Assembly: GCF_036010505.1 (NCBI RefSeq)
Contig: NZ_CP108569.1
Coordinates: forward strand, 3,040,001-3,104,000
DNA length: 64,000 nucleotides
From: Streptomyces sp. NBC_01197
Lineage (GTDB): Bacteria > Actinomycetota > Actinomycetes > Streptomycetales > Streptomycetaceae
Direction: 5' to 3'
Position 1 is the stretch's first letter, and every line of letters begins with the position of its first letter. The notes beneath the pieces are model-generated. The model saw only the letters and a program-made list of their open reading frames with translations. It was not told the DNA's origin and searched no databases. Positions 1-9,538 of this stretch are shown one piece after another. A program made the position numbers and the translations under genes.

Positions 1-685
1 CGCGGGTCGCGAGGTCCGCGACCCGGCCCTGGGTGAGCAGCGTGCCCCGGGCCATCACGGCCGCGTGGGTGCAGACCTGTTCGATCTCGTCCAGGAGATG
101 GGAGGAGAGGAAGACCGTGGTGCCGTCGTCCGCCAGCTCCCTGACCAGGGTTCTGATCTCCCGCATCCCTTGCGGGTCGAGCCCGTTCGTCGGCTCGTCC
201 AGTACGAGCAGTCCGCGCGGCTGGAGCAGGGCCGAGGCGAGGCCGAGCCGCTGCTTCATGCCGAGCGAGTACGCCTTGGCCTTCTTGGCGGACGCGTGGG
301 CGAGCCCCACCCGTCCGAGGGCGGCGTCGACACGGGCGCGCCGGGTGCGGGGGTCGGCCTGCGGGTCGGCGGAGTCGTAGCGCAGCAGATTGTCGCGGCC
401 GGAGAGGAACCCGTACAGCGCGGGGCCTTCGATGAGCGCGCCGACGCTCGGCAGCACGCTGCGGGCGGCGCGCGGCATCGGCTGTCCGAGCAGGCTCGCG
501 GTGCCGGAGGTCGGGGCGATGAGGCCGAGGAGCATCCGGATGGTGGTGGTCTTGCCGGAGCCGTTGGGCCCGAGGAAGCCGAAGACGCTGCCGCGCGGGA
601 CAGTGAGGTCCAGGCGGTTCACCGCGAGCTGGCCGCCGCGGAAGCGTTTGGTCAGGGCATGGGTTTCGATGACGGCTTCAGGCAT
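1..685 (-). CDS. ABC transporter ATP-binding protein (3' end outside window)
   Basis: ATPase subunit of an ABC transporter, probably an exporter of the type that pairs with a separate permease. The ATG at 685 starts a frame that stays open to the window edge (about 228 codons), so the C-terminus is missing. Visible motifs are the Walker A loop GPNGSGKTT near residues 39-47, the signature-like YSLGMKQRLG, Walker B LLVLDEPTNGLD and the switch histidine in SSHLLDE. This set and the spacing are those of the drug/lipid-exporter ABC ATPases (CcmA-type). The permease is presumably further left on the same strand. The gene lies 192 bp downstream of the LolA-like gene, separated from it by a hairpin. 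Confidence 0.93.
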   Translation of the reverse strand, partial: MPEAVIETHALTKRFRGGQLAVNRLDLTVPRGSVFGFLGPNGSGKTTTIRMLLGLIAPTSGTASLLGQPMPRAARSVLPSVGALIEGPALYGFLSGRDNLLRYDSADPQADPRTRRARVDAALGRVGLAHASAKKAKAYSLGMKQRLGLASALLQPRGLLVLDEPTNGLDPQGMREIRTLVRELADDGTTVFLSSHLLDEIEQVCTHAAVMARGTLLTQGRVADLATR

Positions 686-832
686 GGCGATGGTCCCGTC
701 GTTCGGCGCACCGTGCGGTCCAGGCTAACGGGGCGCGGGTGGCACGGAGCTCAGCCGGCCCGGAACAGCCGGCCCGGACAGCACACCCGAAACGGCCGGT
801 CCGCCGGGACCAGCACACCCGCACAGCCGGAC

Positions 833-867
833 GGGTCCGGCCGGGCTCCTGGGAGCCGGCCGGACCC
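833..867 (-). terminator. Hairpin terminator after LolA-like gene
   Basis: A 12-bp near-perfect inverted repeat (GGGTCCGGCCGG / CCGGCCGGACCC) surrounds a short loop ten bases beyond the stop of the LolA-like gene. There is no T-run, which is usual in Streptomyces. It probably separates that gene from the ABC ATPase gene downstream. Confidence 0.7.
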
Positions 868-877
868 GCCGCCGTTC

Positions 878-2152
878 CTACTCGGCCGCGTCGGCCGCCT
901 TGACCAGTGCGCTCTTGTCGACCGTTCCGACGAAGATCCTTCCGTCGTCCGTCATCAGCGCGTTCACCAGCCGGGTGTGGAACACGGTGCCCGAGCCGAA
1001 CGAGCCCGTCACCCTGTCCCCCAGCGAGCTGAGGAACTTCTGCGCGTCCACCGGGCCGCCGCTCTTCTTCGCGGAGCCGCCCAGCGCGCCGATGCCCTTG
1101 CCGCTGCCGGTGTCGATCCTGGCCACCGACGTCCAGCCCTTGCCGATGATGTTCAGGCCCTTGAAGTCCTCGGGTGACGCGGACTTCAGGTCCTTCGGGG
1201 CGCCCTTCGGAGCCAGCTGCGTACCCTTCGGGGCCAGGTGCGTACCGGCCTTCGGCGTGGCGCCCTCCGTCACCTTCGCGCCCTTGGGCGGAGTGAAGGA
1301 GAAGGTGGAAACCGCGGGCCTGCCGAAGTCGACCTTGGTGAACCCCACGTCGATGGCGGCCTTCCCACCGCTGCTCGGCGTGAGCGTGAACTTCAGCGGG
1401 GTGCCGGTCTTCGAGTCCACCGCGATCCGGACCGAACCGATCGTGGAGCCGGACTGCTTCGGCCTGATGAGCAGCTGGTACGCGTCGCGGCCCGCCACCT
1501 GTGCCGTGCCGTCGACACTCACCGATGTCGTCGGGCCGACGGCCTTCAGCGTCTGCTCGGCGAAGTCCTTCGGGGTGGCCGGGAGCTTGTCGGTGCGGCC
1601 CTTCCGGGCGTCCGCGGAGGCGCCGGTCTTCGAGTGGTAGACCTGGTTCGACTGGCTGTCGTACGCCCAGACCTGCTGGTCGTTGTGGATCAGGCTGTAC
1701 TCGGCGGCGTTGTCCAGGATGGACACCCGCTGCTTGTCGGGGCCGTCGGCGGCCACCCGCAGGGTGTGCGTGCCCGAGGCCAGTTCCATCAGCTTGGAGT
1801 CGGGCGCCGCGCTCGACCCGCCCTTGCCACCGTTGCCGCTGCCACCGCTGAGCGCGCCCCCGCCGAGGGACCCGGCCAGACCGCCCAGTGACGGGATGCC
1901 CAGGTCCGAGCTGACTTTCACCGTGCCGGACAGCTGCTGGGTGTCCGATGCGGCCATCTTCTGGATGAGCTGCTGCGCCGAGATCTTCGGCAGGCTGGGG
2001 TCGCCCGAGCTGGCGAGCGCCGGCACGAGACCGATCGTCGCCGCCGCTACCCCCGCCACTCCGACCGGGACGAGATAACGTGCCGCCTTCCGGCGGCCTG
2101 CGGCGGAAGTCCCGGCCTCCCCGGTGCCCTGTGCACTGTCGTTCGGTGCCAT
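878..2152 (-). CDS. LolA-like outer-membrane-lipoprotein-sorting family protein
   Basis: Membrane-anchored extracytoplasmic protein of 424 aa related to the LolA/DUF2092 fold. I use the ATG at 2152 because GGAGGTAGG precedes it; a longer frame to 2260 lacks such a site. An uncharged segment at about residues 27-47 (YLVPVGVAGVAAATIGLV) follows RRKAAR and acts as signal or anchor. The region after it has the pattern of the family: an SDLGIPSLG stretch, a Gly/Ser-rich insert, then VWAYDSQSNQVYH and a sheet-rich C-terminus. In Gram-positive bacteria these proteins probably handle lipid or lipoprotein cargo. The exact role is not known. The downstream ABC ATPase gene, same strand, may be functionally linked. 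Confidence 0.8.
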   Translation of the reverse strand: MAPNDSAQGTGEAGTSAAGRRKAARYLVPVGVAGVAAATIGLVPALASSGDPSLPKISAQQLIQKMAASDTQQLSGTVKVSSDLGIPSLGGLAGSLGGGALSGGSGNGGKGGSSAAPDSKLMELASGTHTLRVAADGPDKQRVSILDNAAEYSLIHNDQQVWAYDSQSNQVYHSKTGASADARKGRTDKLPATPKDFAEQTLKAVGPTTSVSVDGTAQVAGRDAYQLLIRPKQSGSTIGSVRIAVDSKTGTPLKFTLTPSSGGKAAIDVGFTKVDFGRPAVSTFSFTPPKGAKVTEGATPKAGTHLAPKGTQLAPKGAPKDLKSASPEDFKGLNIIGKGWTSVARIDTGSGKGIGALGGSAKKSGGPVDAQKFLSSLGDRVTGSFGSGTVFHTRLVNALMTDDGRIFVGTVDKSALVKAADAAE

Positions 2153-2588
2153 GTGTGCCCTACCTCCGTGATCGGCGGCGATCCGTACGGTTGCGCTCGT
2201 CCACCCCGCGCCGCCATTCTCACCCGAATTGGTGGGGTGTGTTGCGGTCCATCTCACCAAATTCCCGGGACGTACGCGTCAGCCCCCGGGAGCAACTCCG
2301 CCTAGTACTGCGGTATGACGGGCGGCACCGGCAACTGGTCCTGCCCCGTAGGGGAAGGAGCCGGCCGGGGCGGGCCACCCGTCCGAAGGACCCGGCCCGC
2401 GCGACCGGACCAACGAGCGACCGGCCCAACGAGCGGGCCGGGCCCGGGCGTCCGCCGGCGCCACCACCTCATGCCGGCCCAAGCAGAAGGACCCGTCCGC
2501 AGGTACGCGGCACGGGTCCCGGAAAATAGCTCAGCAGCCGGCAGACCGGCAGCTCAGCAGCCGACGGCCCCGCCTCCACCAAACCGCC
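2153..2588. other. Intergenic region, LolA-like gene / prenyl synthase
   Basis: This 436-bp gap has no convincing gene. It contains the terminator of the prenyl synthase gene (2489-2519) and an imperfect inverted repeat with arms GAATTGGTG and CACCAAATTC at about 2226-2269, which could be an operator or part of the promoter of the LolA-like gene. A short direct repeat CCAACGAGCG occurs twice near 2410-2440. Confidence 0.6.
2489..2519 (-). terminator. Hairpin terminator after polyprenyl synthase
   Basis: Arms GGACCCGT and ACGGGTCC enclose a second pair CCGC/GCGG, with the loop AGGTAC. It lies 70 bp beyond the stop of the prenyl synthase gene. Confidence 0.65.
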
Positions 2589-3599
2589 TCACCCCACGCG
2601 GTGCACCACCGCGCCGCACAGCTCCTCAAGGGCGGTCTTCGCGAAGCACTCCGGCAGCGGCGCCAGCGAGGCGCGGGCCTCCTCCGCGTACCGCACGGTG
2701 TCCTGGCGGACCTGCTCCAGGGCCGGGTGCGCCCGCATCAGCCGCAGCGCCTCGGCGTGCCGGGCGTCGTCCGTCAGGTCGCCCGACAGCAGCTCGACCA
2801 GGGCGAGATCGTCCGGACGGCCGTGCTCGGCGGCCTGGGCGCGCAGCCGCAGCACCGGCAGTGTGGGGATGCCCTCGCGCAGGTCCGTTCCCGGGGTCTT
2901 GCCGGACTCGTGGCTGTCGCTCGCGATGTCCAGTACGTCGTCGGCCAGCTGGAACGCGGTGCCGAGCCGCTCGCCGTACTGCGTCAGGATGTTCACCACG
3001 CTCTCGTCGGCGCCGGACATCATCGCGCCGAACCGTCCGGAGACCGCGATCAGGGAGCCCGTCTTGCCCGCGATGACGTCGAGGTAGTGGCTGACCGGGT
3101 CGCGGCCGTCGCGCGGGCCCGCGGTCTCCAGGATCTGGCCGGTGACAAGGCGTTCGAACGCCTCCGCCTGGATGCGTACGGCCTCCGGGCCCAGGTCCGC
3201 CAGGATGTGCGAAGCGCGCGCGAAGAGAAAGTCGCCGGTCAGGACCGCGACCGAGTTGTCCCAGCGCTTGTTGGCGCTGTCCACCCCCCGGCGTACATCC
3301 GCCTCGTCCATCACGTCGTCGTGGTAAAGCGTGGCCAGGTGGGTCAATTCGACCACAACGGCAGAAGGCACGACCCCAGGCGCATAAGGGTCACCGAACT
3401 GGGCAGCGAGCATCACAAGAAGCGGACGAAAGCGCTTACCCCCGGCCCGTACGAGATGCTGCGCGGCCTCCGTGATGAAAGGGACCTCGCTCTTGGTGGC
3501 ATCGAGCAGCCCGGCCTCGACAGCCGCCAATCCGGCCTGGACATCGGCCTCAAGTGCCTGGTCCCGCACGTTCAGCCCGAATGGCTCGACGACGGTCAC
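2589..3599 (-). CDS. Polyprenyl diphosphate synthase (trans, long chain)
   Basis: Head-to-tail isoprenyl chain elongating enzyme, 336 aa, condensing isopentenyl diphosphate onto allylic diphosphates. It shows GGKRFRP at residues 53-59, the first aspartate-rich motif DDVMD at 94-98 and the second motif DDVLD at 220-224, both needed to bind the Mg-diphosphate substrates. In actinomycetes the product from this locus is most likely the side chain of menaquinone, which fits the complex I and menG/mqnC genes in the window. The exact chain length cannot be read from sequence alone. It is transcribed away from the POT transporter gene. Confidence 0.92.
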   Translation of the reverse strand: MTVVEPFGLNVRDQALEADVQAGLAAVEAGLLDATKSEVPFITEAAQHLVRAGGKRFRPLLVMLAAQFGDPYAPGVVPSAVVVELTHLATLYHDDVMDEADVRRGVDSANKRWDNSVAVLTGDFLFARASHILADLGPEAVRIQAEAFERLVTGQILETAGPRDGRDPVSHYLDVIAGKTGSLIAVSGRFGAMMSGADESVVNILTQYGERLGTAFQLADDVLDIASDSHESGKTPGTDLREGIPTLPVLRLRAQAAEHGRPDDLALVELLSGDLTDDARHAEALRLMRAHPALEQVRQDTVRYAEEARASLAPLPECFAKTALEELCGAVVHRVG

Positions 3600-3761
3600 G
3601 AGGGGATCTCCTGTCTGCTGACGATCACACGGATTGTCGATGTGTCGCTGTCCGCACTCAAGTCAGCGTATCCGGTCCTCTTTCGATCACCATGAGCGCC
3701 TGCCCGCCCACCCCGAGCACATACCGAAGGTGACCGGTATGTTCAAAACAAGTCGATTCGA

Positions 3762-5291
3762 ATGGGAGCAGTACCTTTGTCCGGAACAGAGCCGCAGCCG
3801 GGACACGCACCACCGTCCCAGCCCCCGCCGGAACCGGGCCACGACCATTCGTTCTTCGGCCAGCCACGCGGTCTGGCGACCCTCTCGAGCCTGGAGATCT
3901 GGGAGCGGTTCTCGTTCCTGGGGATGCAGGCCATCCTCGTCCTGTACTTCACCGCCGCGGTCAACCAGGACGGTCTCGGCATGTCGCCGGGAGCGGCGGC
4001 TTCCATCTCCGCCGCGTACGGCACGCTGGTCTATCTGGTCTCGGTGGCGGGCGGCTGGCTGGCCGACCGCATCCTCGGTTCGTACCGCGCGGTCCTCGGC
4101 GGCGGCATCCTCATCGCACTCGGCCACTACTCGATGGCGGTCCCGGCGGCCGCCATGACCTGGGTCGGCCTGGGGCTCATCTCGCTCGGTACGGGGCTGC
4201 TGAAGCCGAACGTCGCCACGCTGGTCGGCAAGCTGTACCGCACCGAGGACCAGCGCCGCGACGCCGGTTTCGCCCTGTACTACATGTGCATCAACATCGG
4301 CGCCTTCCTCGGTCCGCTGATCACCGGCTGGCTCGGTGACCACAAGGGCTGGCACTGGGGCTTCTCGGCCGCCGCCGTCGGTATGACGCTGGGTCTGATC
4401 CAGTACGTCCTGGGGCGCCGCACCATCGCGGGCCGCACCGACGCCGCCGAGCAGGCGATGCCGCCCGCCGCGATGCGCCGCGCGGTGAGGATGATCGTCG
4501 GCGGGGCGCTGGCCGTCGCCGTGGTCGCCGTGATCCTCGGGCTCTCCGGCTGGCTGACGCTGGACCGCACCGTCGACGCGCTGACCATCATCTCGGTGCT
4601 CGCGCCGATCGTCTTCTTCACCGTGATGTTCCGCAGCCCCCGGGTGACCAGGGCCGAGCGGGGTCATCTGCGCCCCTACATCGTGCTGTTCCTCGCCTCG
4701 GTGGTCTTCAACTTCATCCTCTTCCAGGCGTACTCGACGATGATCCTGCTCGCGTCGACCAACGCCAAGACGGAGATCTTCGGCTACCACTTCCCCGCCA
4801 GCTGGTACGCGTCGGCGCTCGGCGCGTTCGAAGTGGCGCTGGCCCCCGTGGTCGCGGCCGTCTGGGTCCGGATGGGCCGGCACCAGCCGCACGCCTCCAA
4901 CAAGATCGCCATCGGCACCATCCTCGGCGGCCTCTCCTTCCTGATCATGGTTCCGGCCACCTCCGGCCGCACCGGCAGCGACTGGCTGATGTCCGTCTGG
5001 TGGATCGTCGGCTCGTACGCGCTGCTGGGCCTCGGCGACATCCTCGTCGAGACCTCCGGCATGTCCGCCACCACCAAGCTCGCGCCCGCCGCCTTCGCCA
5101 GCCAGACGATGGCGCTCTGGTTCCTGTCCCTCGCCCTCGCCAACGGCATCCAGGCGCAGATCGTGAAGTTGTACGGCGAGGTCTCCGACCCGGCGTACTT
5201 CGGTGTCAACGGCGCCATCGCCGTCGTCGCCGGGCTCGCGGTCGTCGCGGCCGCCCCCTGGCTCAAACGCACCATGCACCCCGTCCACTGA
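3762..5291 (+). CDS. POT/PTR2 family oligopeptide:H+ symporter
   Basis: Proton-coupled di/tripeptide importer of the major facilitator superfamily, up to 509 aa. It has the N-terminal motif GGWLADRILGSYRAVLGGG and the PTR2 signature FALYYMCINIGAFLGPLI, with about 12-14 membrane segments. The ATG at 3762 gives the longest frame. The TTG at 3777 is an alternative, preceded by GGGAG at a good distance, so the true protein may be five residues shorter. The next gene begins 12 bp after the stop, and its product (a peptidase-like CocE hydrolase) may be co-expressed to process imported peptides or esters. Confidence 0.93.
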   Translation: MGAVPLSGTEPQPGHAPPSQPPPEPGHDHSFFGQPRGLATLSSLEIWERFSFLGMQAILVLYFTAAVNQDGLGMSPGAAASISAAYGTLVYLVSVAGGWLADRILGSYRAVLGGGILIALGHYSMAVPAAAMTWVGLGLISLGTGLLKPNVATLVGKLYRTEDQRRDAGFALYYMCINIGAFLGPLITGWLGDHKGWHWGFSAAAVGMTLGLIQYVLGRRTIAGRTDAAEQAMPPAAMRRAVRMIVGGALAVAVVAVILGLSGWLTLDRTVDALTIISVLAPIVFFTVMFRSPRVTRAERGHLRPYIVLFLASVVFNFILFQAYSTMILLASTNAKTEIFGYHFPASWYASALGAFEVALAPVVAAVWVRMGRHQPHASNKIAIGTILGGLSFLIMVPATSGRTGSDWLMSVWWIVGSYALLGLGDILVETSGMSATTKLAPAAFASQTMALWFLSLALANGIQAQIVKLYGEVSDPAYFGVNGAIAVVAGLAVVAAAPWLKRTMHPVH

Positions 5292-5303
5292 GGAGCGCCT
5301 GCC

Positions 5304-7301
5304 GTGGCTCGAATCCGCACCGAATTCCCGTACGAGACCCGCCGCGAGGACGTCTGGATCCCGCTCCCGGACGGCACGCAGCTGTACGCCAGGATCTGGC
5401 GTCCGGTCAACGCGGCCGGACCGGTCCCCGCCCTGCTCGAATACCTTCCGTACCGCCTGAGCGACTGGACGGCGCCGCGGGACTCGCAGCGGCACCCCTG
5501 GTACGCGGGCCACGGATACGCCTCCGTACGGGTGGATGTGCGCGGCCACGGCAACTCGACCGGGATGCCCGGTGACGAGTACGACGCCCAGGAACTGGCC
5601 GACGGGGTCGAGGTGGTGAACTGGCTGGCCGGGCAGGACTGGTGCACCGGCAAGGTCGGGATGTTCGGCATCTCCTGGGGCGGCTTCAACTCGCTCCAGA
5701 TCGCGGCCCTCGCCCCCGAGCCGCTCAAGGCCATCGTCACGGTCTGCTCCGCCGACGACCGCTACGACAACGACGTCCACTACATGGGCGGCTCGGTGCT
5801 CGCCGTCGACATGCACGCCTGGGCGGCCACCATGCTCGCCTTCGTGTCGCGGCCGCCGGACCCGGCGCAGGTCGGTTCGGTCTGGCGGGACATGTGGCTG
5901 AGCCGGCTGGAGGCCGTGGAGCCGTTCATCCACACCTGGCTCGCCCACCAGACGCGCGACGACTACTGGAAGCACGGCAGCGTCTGCGAGGACTATCCGG
6001 CCATCGAGGCGGCGGTCCTGACCGTCGGCGGCTGGCACGACCCGTACCGGGACACCGCCCTGCGTCTTGTCGGGAATCTGGATCCGTCGCGGGTGCGGGG
6101 GCTGATCGGCCCTTGGTCGCATCAGTACCCGGACAGGGGGCTGCCGCCGGGACCGGCGATCGGCTTCCTCCAGGAGACCCTGCGCTGGTGGGACCACCAT
6201 CTGAAGGGCGAGGACAACGGGGTGATGGACGAGCCGCTGCTGCGCTCGTGGATCAGCGAGTCGCACCCGCCGGCCACCGTCTACCCGGAGCTGCCCGGCC
6301 GCTGGGTCGGTGACACGGCCTGGCCGTCACCGCATGTCACACCGGTGTCGTACGCGCTCCAGGGCGACCCGATGGAGGTCAGGTCGCCGATGCAGACCGG
6401 TCTGGACGCCGGGCGGTTCTTCCCGTTCGGCAACGAATCCGATCTGCCGCCCGACCAGCGGGACGAGGACGCGAAGTCCGTCTGCTTCGAATTCCCGGTC
6501 CGCCAGGCTGCCATCGAGATCCTGGGCCGCGCGAAGGTGCACCTCTCGGTGCGCTCCGACGTCCCCACGGGGCAGGTCGTCGCCCGGCTCTGCGACGTCG
6601 CACCTGACGGCTCGTCCACCCTGGTCACCCGGGGCGCGCTCAACTTCTCGGCGCGCCACGGCCGGGACCGGTCGGACCCCTGGGAACCGGGCACCACCGA
6701 GTCGCTCACCTTCGAGCTGAACGGCATCGGCCACACCTTCCCGCCCGGCCACCGCATCCGCCTCTCGGTCTCGTCGGCGTACTGGCCGTGGATCTGGCCG
6801 CAGCCCGACTCGGCGCACGGCTGGATCCTCGACCCCGCGGCCTCGACCATGGAACTCCCGGTCCGCGCGCACACCGAGGACGACATCACCTTCGATGAGC
6901 CGGAGCAGTCGGAACCGCTCGGCGTGGTCTACCCGGAGAACCCGGACGAGCGCCCGGAGCGGCTGGTCGTACGCGATGTGGCGAAGGGCGACTGGCGTCT
7001 GGAGGTGGACCCCAGGTACGGGGGCACCCGGATCTACCCGGACGGCCTGGAGTTCAGCGAGGACGCACTGGAGACGTACACGATCAATGAGGCGGACCCG
7101 CTGTCGGCGCACACCCGCTCGGACTGGTCGATCCGCCTGCACCGCCCCGAGACGGGCTGGGACGCCCGGGTGCGGACCCGCTCCGAGATCACCTGCGACG
7201 ACCAGGACTTCATCACGACGAGCGAAGTGGTGTGCCAGGAGGGCGAAGAGGTGGTGTTCCGGCGGAGCTGGGAGAAGCGCATTCCGCGTACGGCGGGGTA
7301 G
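5304..7301 (+). CDS. CocE/NonD family alpha/beta-hydrolase
   Basis: Serine hydrolase of the cocaine esterase / X-Pro dipeptidyl-peptidase (S15) family, 665 aa. The nucleophile elbow is GISWGG, the acid is likely the Asp in GGWHDPYRD, and the His is in GPWSHQYPD. A C-terminal jelly-roll (PepX_C) covers roughly residues 320-560. About 100 extra residues follow. The start is a GTG directly after GAGGAGCG, 12 bp from the transporter stop, so the pair forms an operon. The substrate could be an acyl ester, an amide or a proline-type peptide. Confidence 0.9.
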   Translation: MARIRTEFPYETRREDVWIPLPDGTQLYARIWRPVNAAGPVPALLEYLPYRLSDWTAPRDSQRHPWYAGHGYASVRVDVRGHGNSTGMPGDEYDAQELADGVEVVNWLAGQDWCTGKVGMFGISWGGFNSLQIAALAPEPLKAIVTVCSADDRYDNDVHYMGGSVLAVDMHAWAATMLAFVSRPPDPAQVGSVWRDMWLSRLEAVEPFIHTWLAHQTRDDYWKHGSVCEDYPAIEAAVLTVGGWHDPYRDTALRLVGNLDPSRVRGLIGPWSHQYPDRGLPPGPAIGFLQETLRWWDHHLKGEDNGVMDEPLLRSWISESHPPATVYPELPGRWVGDTAWPSPHVTPVSYALQGDPMEVRSPMQTGLDAGRFFPFGNESDLPPDQRDEDAKSVCFEFPVRQAAIEILGRAKVHLSVRSDVPTGQVVARLCDVAPDGSSTLVTRGALNFSARHGRDRSDPWEPGTTESLTFELNGIGHTFPPGHRIRLSVSSAYWPWIWPQPDSAHGWILDPAASTMELPVRAHTEDDITFDEPEQSEPLGVVYPENPDERPERLVVRDVAKGDWRLEVDPRYGGTRIYPDGLEFSEDALETYTINEADPLSAHTRSDWSIRLHRPETGWDARVRTRSEITCDDQDFITTSEVVCQEGEEVVFRRSWEKRIPRTAG

Positions 7302-7621
7302 TGCGACGGGATAGTGCGGGGGTGGGCGCCTGCGGCGGGCTTGCCCCGCCCCGCCCCTTCCCGAAGCCGGGGGCAAGCGGCCGGGCCCGTGTCCGCAATC
7401 GCCGGACGGGCTTGAAATGGCGGGGCAGCGGGGTGGCCCTCAAGTGCAGGGCGCGGGGCGCGGCGGCGGCGCTGTTGAGAGCTCGGCCCGGGCACGGCGG
7501 GTGCGGGTTCGAGGACGCGCCCCCCTGGGCAGGACACCGCGAACGTTTCGCCAGCTGACGCGGCCCGCCCCGCCCCCGTACCGTGGGTCTGTCCACAGAC
7601 CTGAAAGCGAGGCAGCACCCC
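7302..7621. other. Intergenic region with terminator and repeat
   Basis: This 320-bp gap has no gene. The hairpin at 7339-7378 probably ends the transporter/hydrolase transcript. At 7392-7420 there is CAATCGCCGGACGGGCTTGA, a short sequence scattered through Streptomyces intergenic DNA. Confidence 0.6.
7339..7378 (+). terminator. Hairpin terminator after CocE gene
   Basis: Inverted repeat with arms GCTTGCCCC and GGGGGCAAGC, 38 bp after the stop codon, with a GC-rich loop and no T-run. Confidence 0.6.
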
Positions 7622-8848
7622 ATGCCTGAGCAGAGCCCGCTCGACCTCCCCGAAGGCGACCCCTTCGGCCCGCACAACCTGCCGTACGGAGTCTTCTCCA
7701 CCCCTGAGGATCCCGACCGGCGCCGGGTGGGCGTGCGGATCGGCGGCCATGTACTCGACGCGGGGGCGGCGGCGCTCGCGCTCGGCTCCCCGTACAGCAA
7801 GCTGCTCGACCGCCCCACGCTCAACCCGCTGCTCGCGGCGGGCCGTACGACGTGGCGCGATGTGCGGCGCGCGCTGACCGCCTGGGTGACCGTCCCGGCG
7901 CACCGTCCGGTCATAGAGCCGCTACTGCGTCCGGTGGCGGACGTCACGATGCATCTTCCGTACGAGGTCGCCGACTATGTCGACTTCTACGCCAGCGAGC
8001 ACCACGCGACGAACGTCGGCAGCATCTTCCGGCCGGACTCGGCGGCGCTGACGCCCAACTGGAAGCATCTGCCGATCGGTTACCACGGCCGTTCGGGCAC
8101 GGTCGTCGTGTCGGGCACCGATGTCGTACGTCCTTCGGGGCAGCGCAAGGCACCGTCGGACCCGGCTCCGGTCTTCGGGCCTTCGGTCAAGCTCGACATC
8201 GAGGCGGAGGTCGGCTTCGTCGTCGGCGTCCCGTCCGCGCAGGGCGGAACCGTTCCGCTGTCCGGCTACCGGGACCACGTCTTCGGCCTCCAGCTGCTCA
8301 ACGACTGGTCGGCGCGCGACATCCAGGCCTGGGAGTACGTACCGCTGGGCCCCTTCCTGGGCAAGTCCTTCGCCACCTCGGTCTCGGCCTGGGTGACACC
8401 GCTCGAGGCCCTCGACGCGGCGCGGACCGCCCCGCCCGCGCGCGAACTGCCCCTGCTCCCCTACCTCGACGACGCGTCGGCCGAGGAACCGGGCGGCCTT
8501 GACCTGCGGATCGCGGTTTCCATCAACGGGCAGTCGGTCTCCGAGCCGCCCTTCGCCGGGATGTACTGGACGGCCGCCCAGATGCTGGCCCACACGACGG
8601 TCAACGGCGCCTCGCTCCGCACCGGGGACCTCTTCGGCTCGGGCACGGTCAGCGGGCCGTCGCCCGAACAGTGCGGCTCGCTCCTCGAGATCACCTGGAA
8701 CGGGACCCGGCCCCTCGAACTCGACGGCGGCAAGCGGACGTTCCTGGAGGACGGCGACGAGGTGACGCTGACCGCCTGGGCGCCGGGGCCCGACGGGACC
8801 CGGGTCGGCCTCGGCGAAGTGACCGGAAGGATCGTGCCCGCACGATGA
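7622..8848 (+). CDS. fahA: Fumarylacetoacetase
   Basis: Last enzyme of the homogentisate branch of tyrosine/phenylalanine breakdown. It hydrolyses fumarylacetoacetate to fumarate and acetoacetate. The 408-aa protein has the small N-terminal domain and the family core: FYASEHHATNVG (metal ligand region), YHGRSGTVVVSG, LDIEAEVGFVVG and NDWSARDIQAWEY-VPLGPF. I chose the ATG at 7622, the start of MPEQSPLD, because the 13 codons upstream have no ribosome site. Other pathway genes (homogentisate dioxygenase, isomerase) are not in this window. It overlaps the GPP34 gene by 4 bp. Confidence 0.95.
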   Translation: MPEQSPLDLPEGDPFGPHNLPYGVFSTPEDPDRRRVGVRIGGHVLDAGAAALALGSPYSKLLDRPTLNPLLAAGRTTWRDVRRALTAWVTVPAHRPVIEPLLRPVADVTMHLPYEVADYVDFYASEHHATNVGSIFRPDSAALTPNWKHLPIGYHGRSGTVVVSGTDVVRPSGQRKAPSDPAPVFGPSVKLDIEAEVGFVVGVPSAQGGTVPLSGYRDHVFGLQLLNDWSARDIQAWEYVPLGPFLGKSFATSVSAWVTPLEALDAARTAPPARELPLLPYLDDASAEEPGGLDLRIAVSINGQSVSEPPFAGMYWTAAQMLAHTTVNGASLRTGDLFGSGTVSGPSPEQCGSLLEITWNGTRPLELDGGKRTFLEDGDEVTLTAWAPGPDGTRVGLGEVTGRIVPAR

Positions 8849-9489
8849 GCCAGGAAGCGCCGACGCTCCCCGAGGAACTGCTGCTGCTCGCGCTGGACCC
8901 GCGCCGGGGCAAACCGTTCTGCCGGAACCGCTATCTGGAGTTCGGCATGGCCGGTGCGGCCCTGGCCGAACTGGAGCTGCAGGGGCGGATCTCCGAATCG
9001 CACGGGAAGGTGACGGTGGATCAGCCGCTGCCGCCGCACGACCCGGTGCTCGCGCGGGTGCTGGAGCTGCTGCCGGCCCCGGACAAGCGGAAGTCCGCCG
9101 GGGGCGTCGGCGCGCGCTACTGGATCCGCCGGACCGGCCGCACGGTGGAGGGGCTGTACCTGGACCACCTGGTGGACGAGGACGTACTGACCCGTGAGAC
9201 GCGGCGCTTCGCGGGGCTGCTGCCCTATTACCGTCATCCGGCGGGCCCGCGGAGCTGGTCCGCTCAGGCCCGGGACCGCTTCCTGACGACGGAGGCGGCA
9301 GGCTTCCCGGACCCGCGCAGCCGGGCGCTCGCGGCGCTCGTCACGGCGGTGGGCCTGTCCCGGATCGTCGCCCGGGACGGCGGGAAGTCCCGCGCCTCGG
9401 TGCGGCACCTGATGCACGAGGAGTGGACCGCCCACGCGGTGCACCGCAACGTCCAGATCGACCGGGCGAACCGGAGCGGCGGGGGGTGA
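8845..9489 (+). CDS. GPP34 (Golgi phosphoprotein 3-like) family protein
   Basis: Protein of 214 aa related to eukaryotic GOLPH3/Vps74, which bind phosphoinositides. Bacterial members are common in Streptomyces and mostly uncharacterised; some have been tied to membrane lipid binding. The N-terminus LPEELLLLALDPRRGKPF and the segment GAALAELELQGRI are typical. The ATG overlaps the fumarylacetoacetase stop (ATGA), which suggests coupled translation. Nothing in sequence explains a link to tyrosine catabolism. Confidence 0.85.
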   Translation: MSQEAPTLPEELLLLALDPRRGKPFCRNRYLEFGMAGAALAELELQGRISESHGKVTVDQPLPPHDPVLARVLELLPAPDKRKSAGGVGARYWIRRTGRTVEGLYLDHLVDEDVLTRETRRFAGLLPYYRHPAGPRSWSAQARDRFLTTEAAGFPDPRSRALAALVTAVGLSRIVARDGGKSRASVRHLMHEEWTAHAVHRNVQIDRANRSGGG

Positions 9490-9538
9490 ACAGGGGGAGC
9501 GCCGGGGAGGGCGTGGCACCGCCCGGGTCGCCCCGCCT

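Noticed and set aside
3687..6266. 859-codon minus-strand frame across the POT and CocE genes
   Set aside because: Shadow of two clear plus-strand genes; contains only Arg/Gly/His-rich sequence.
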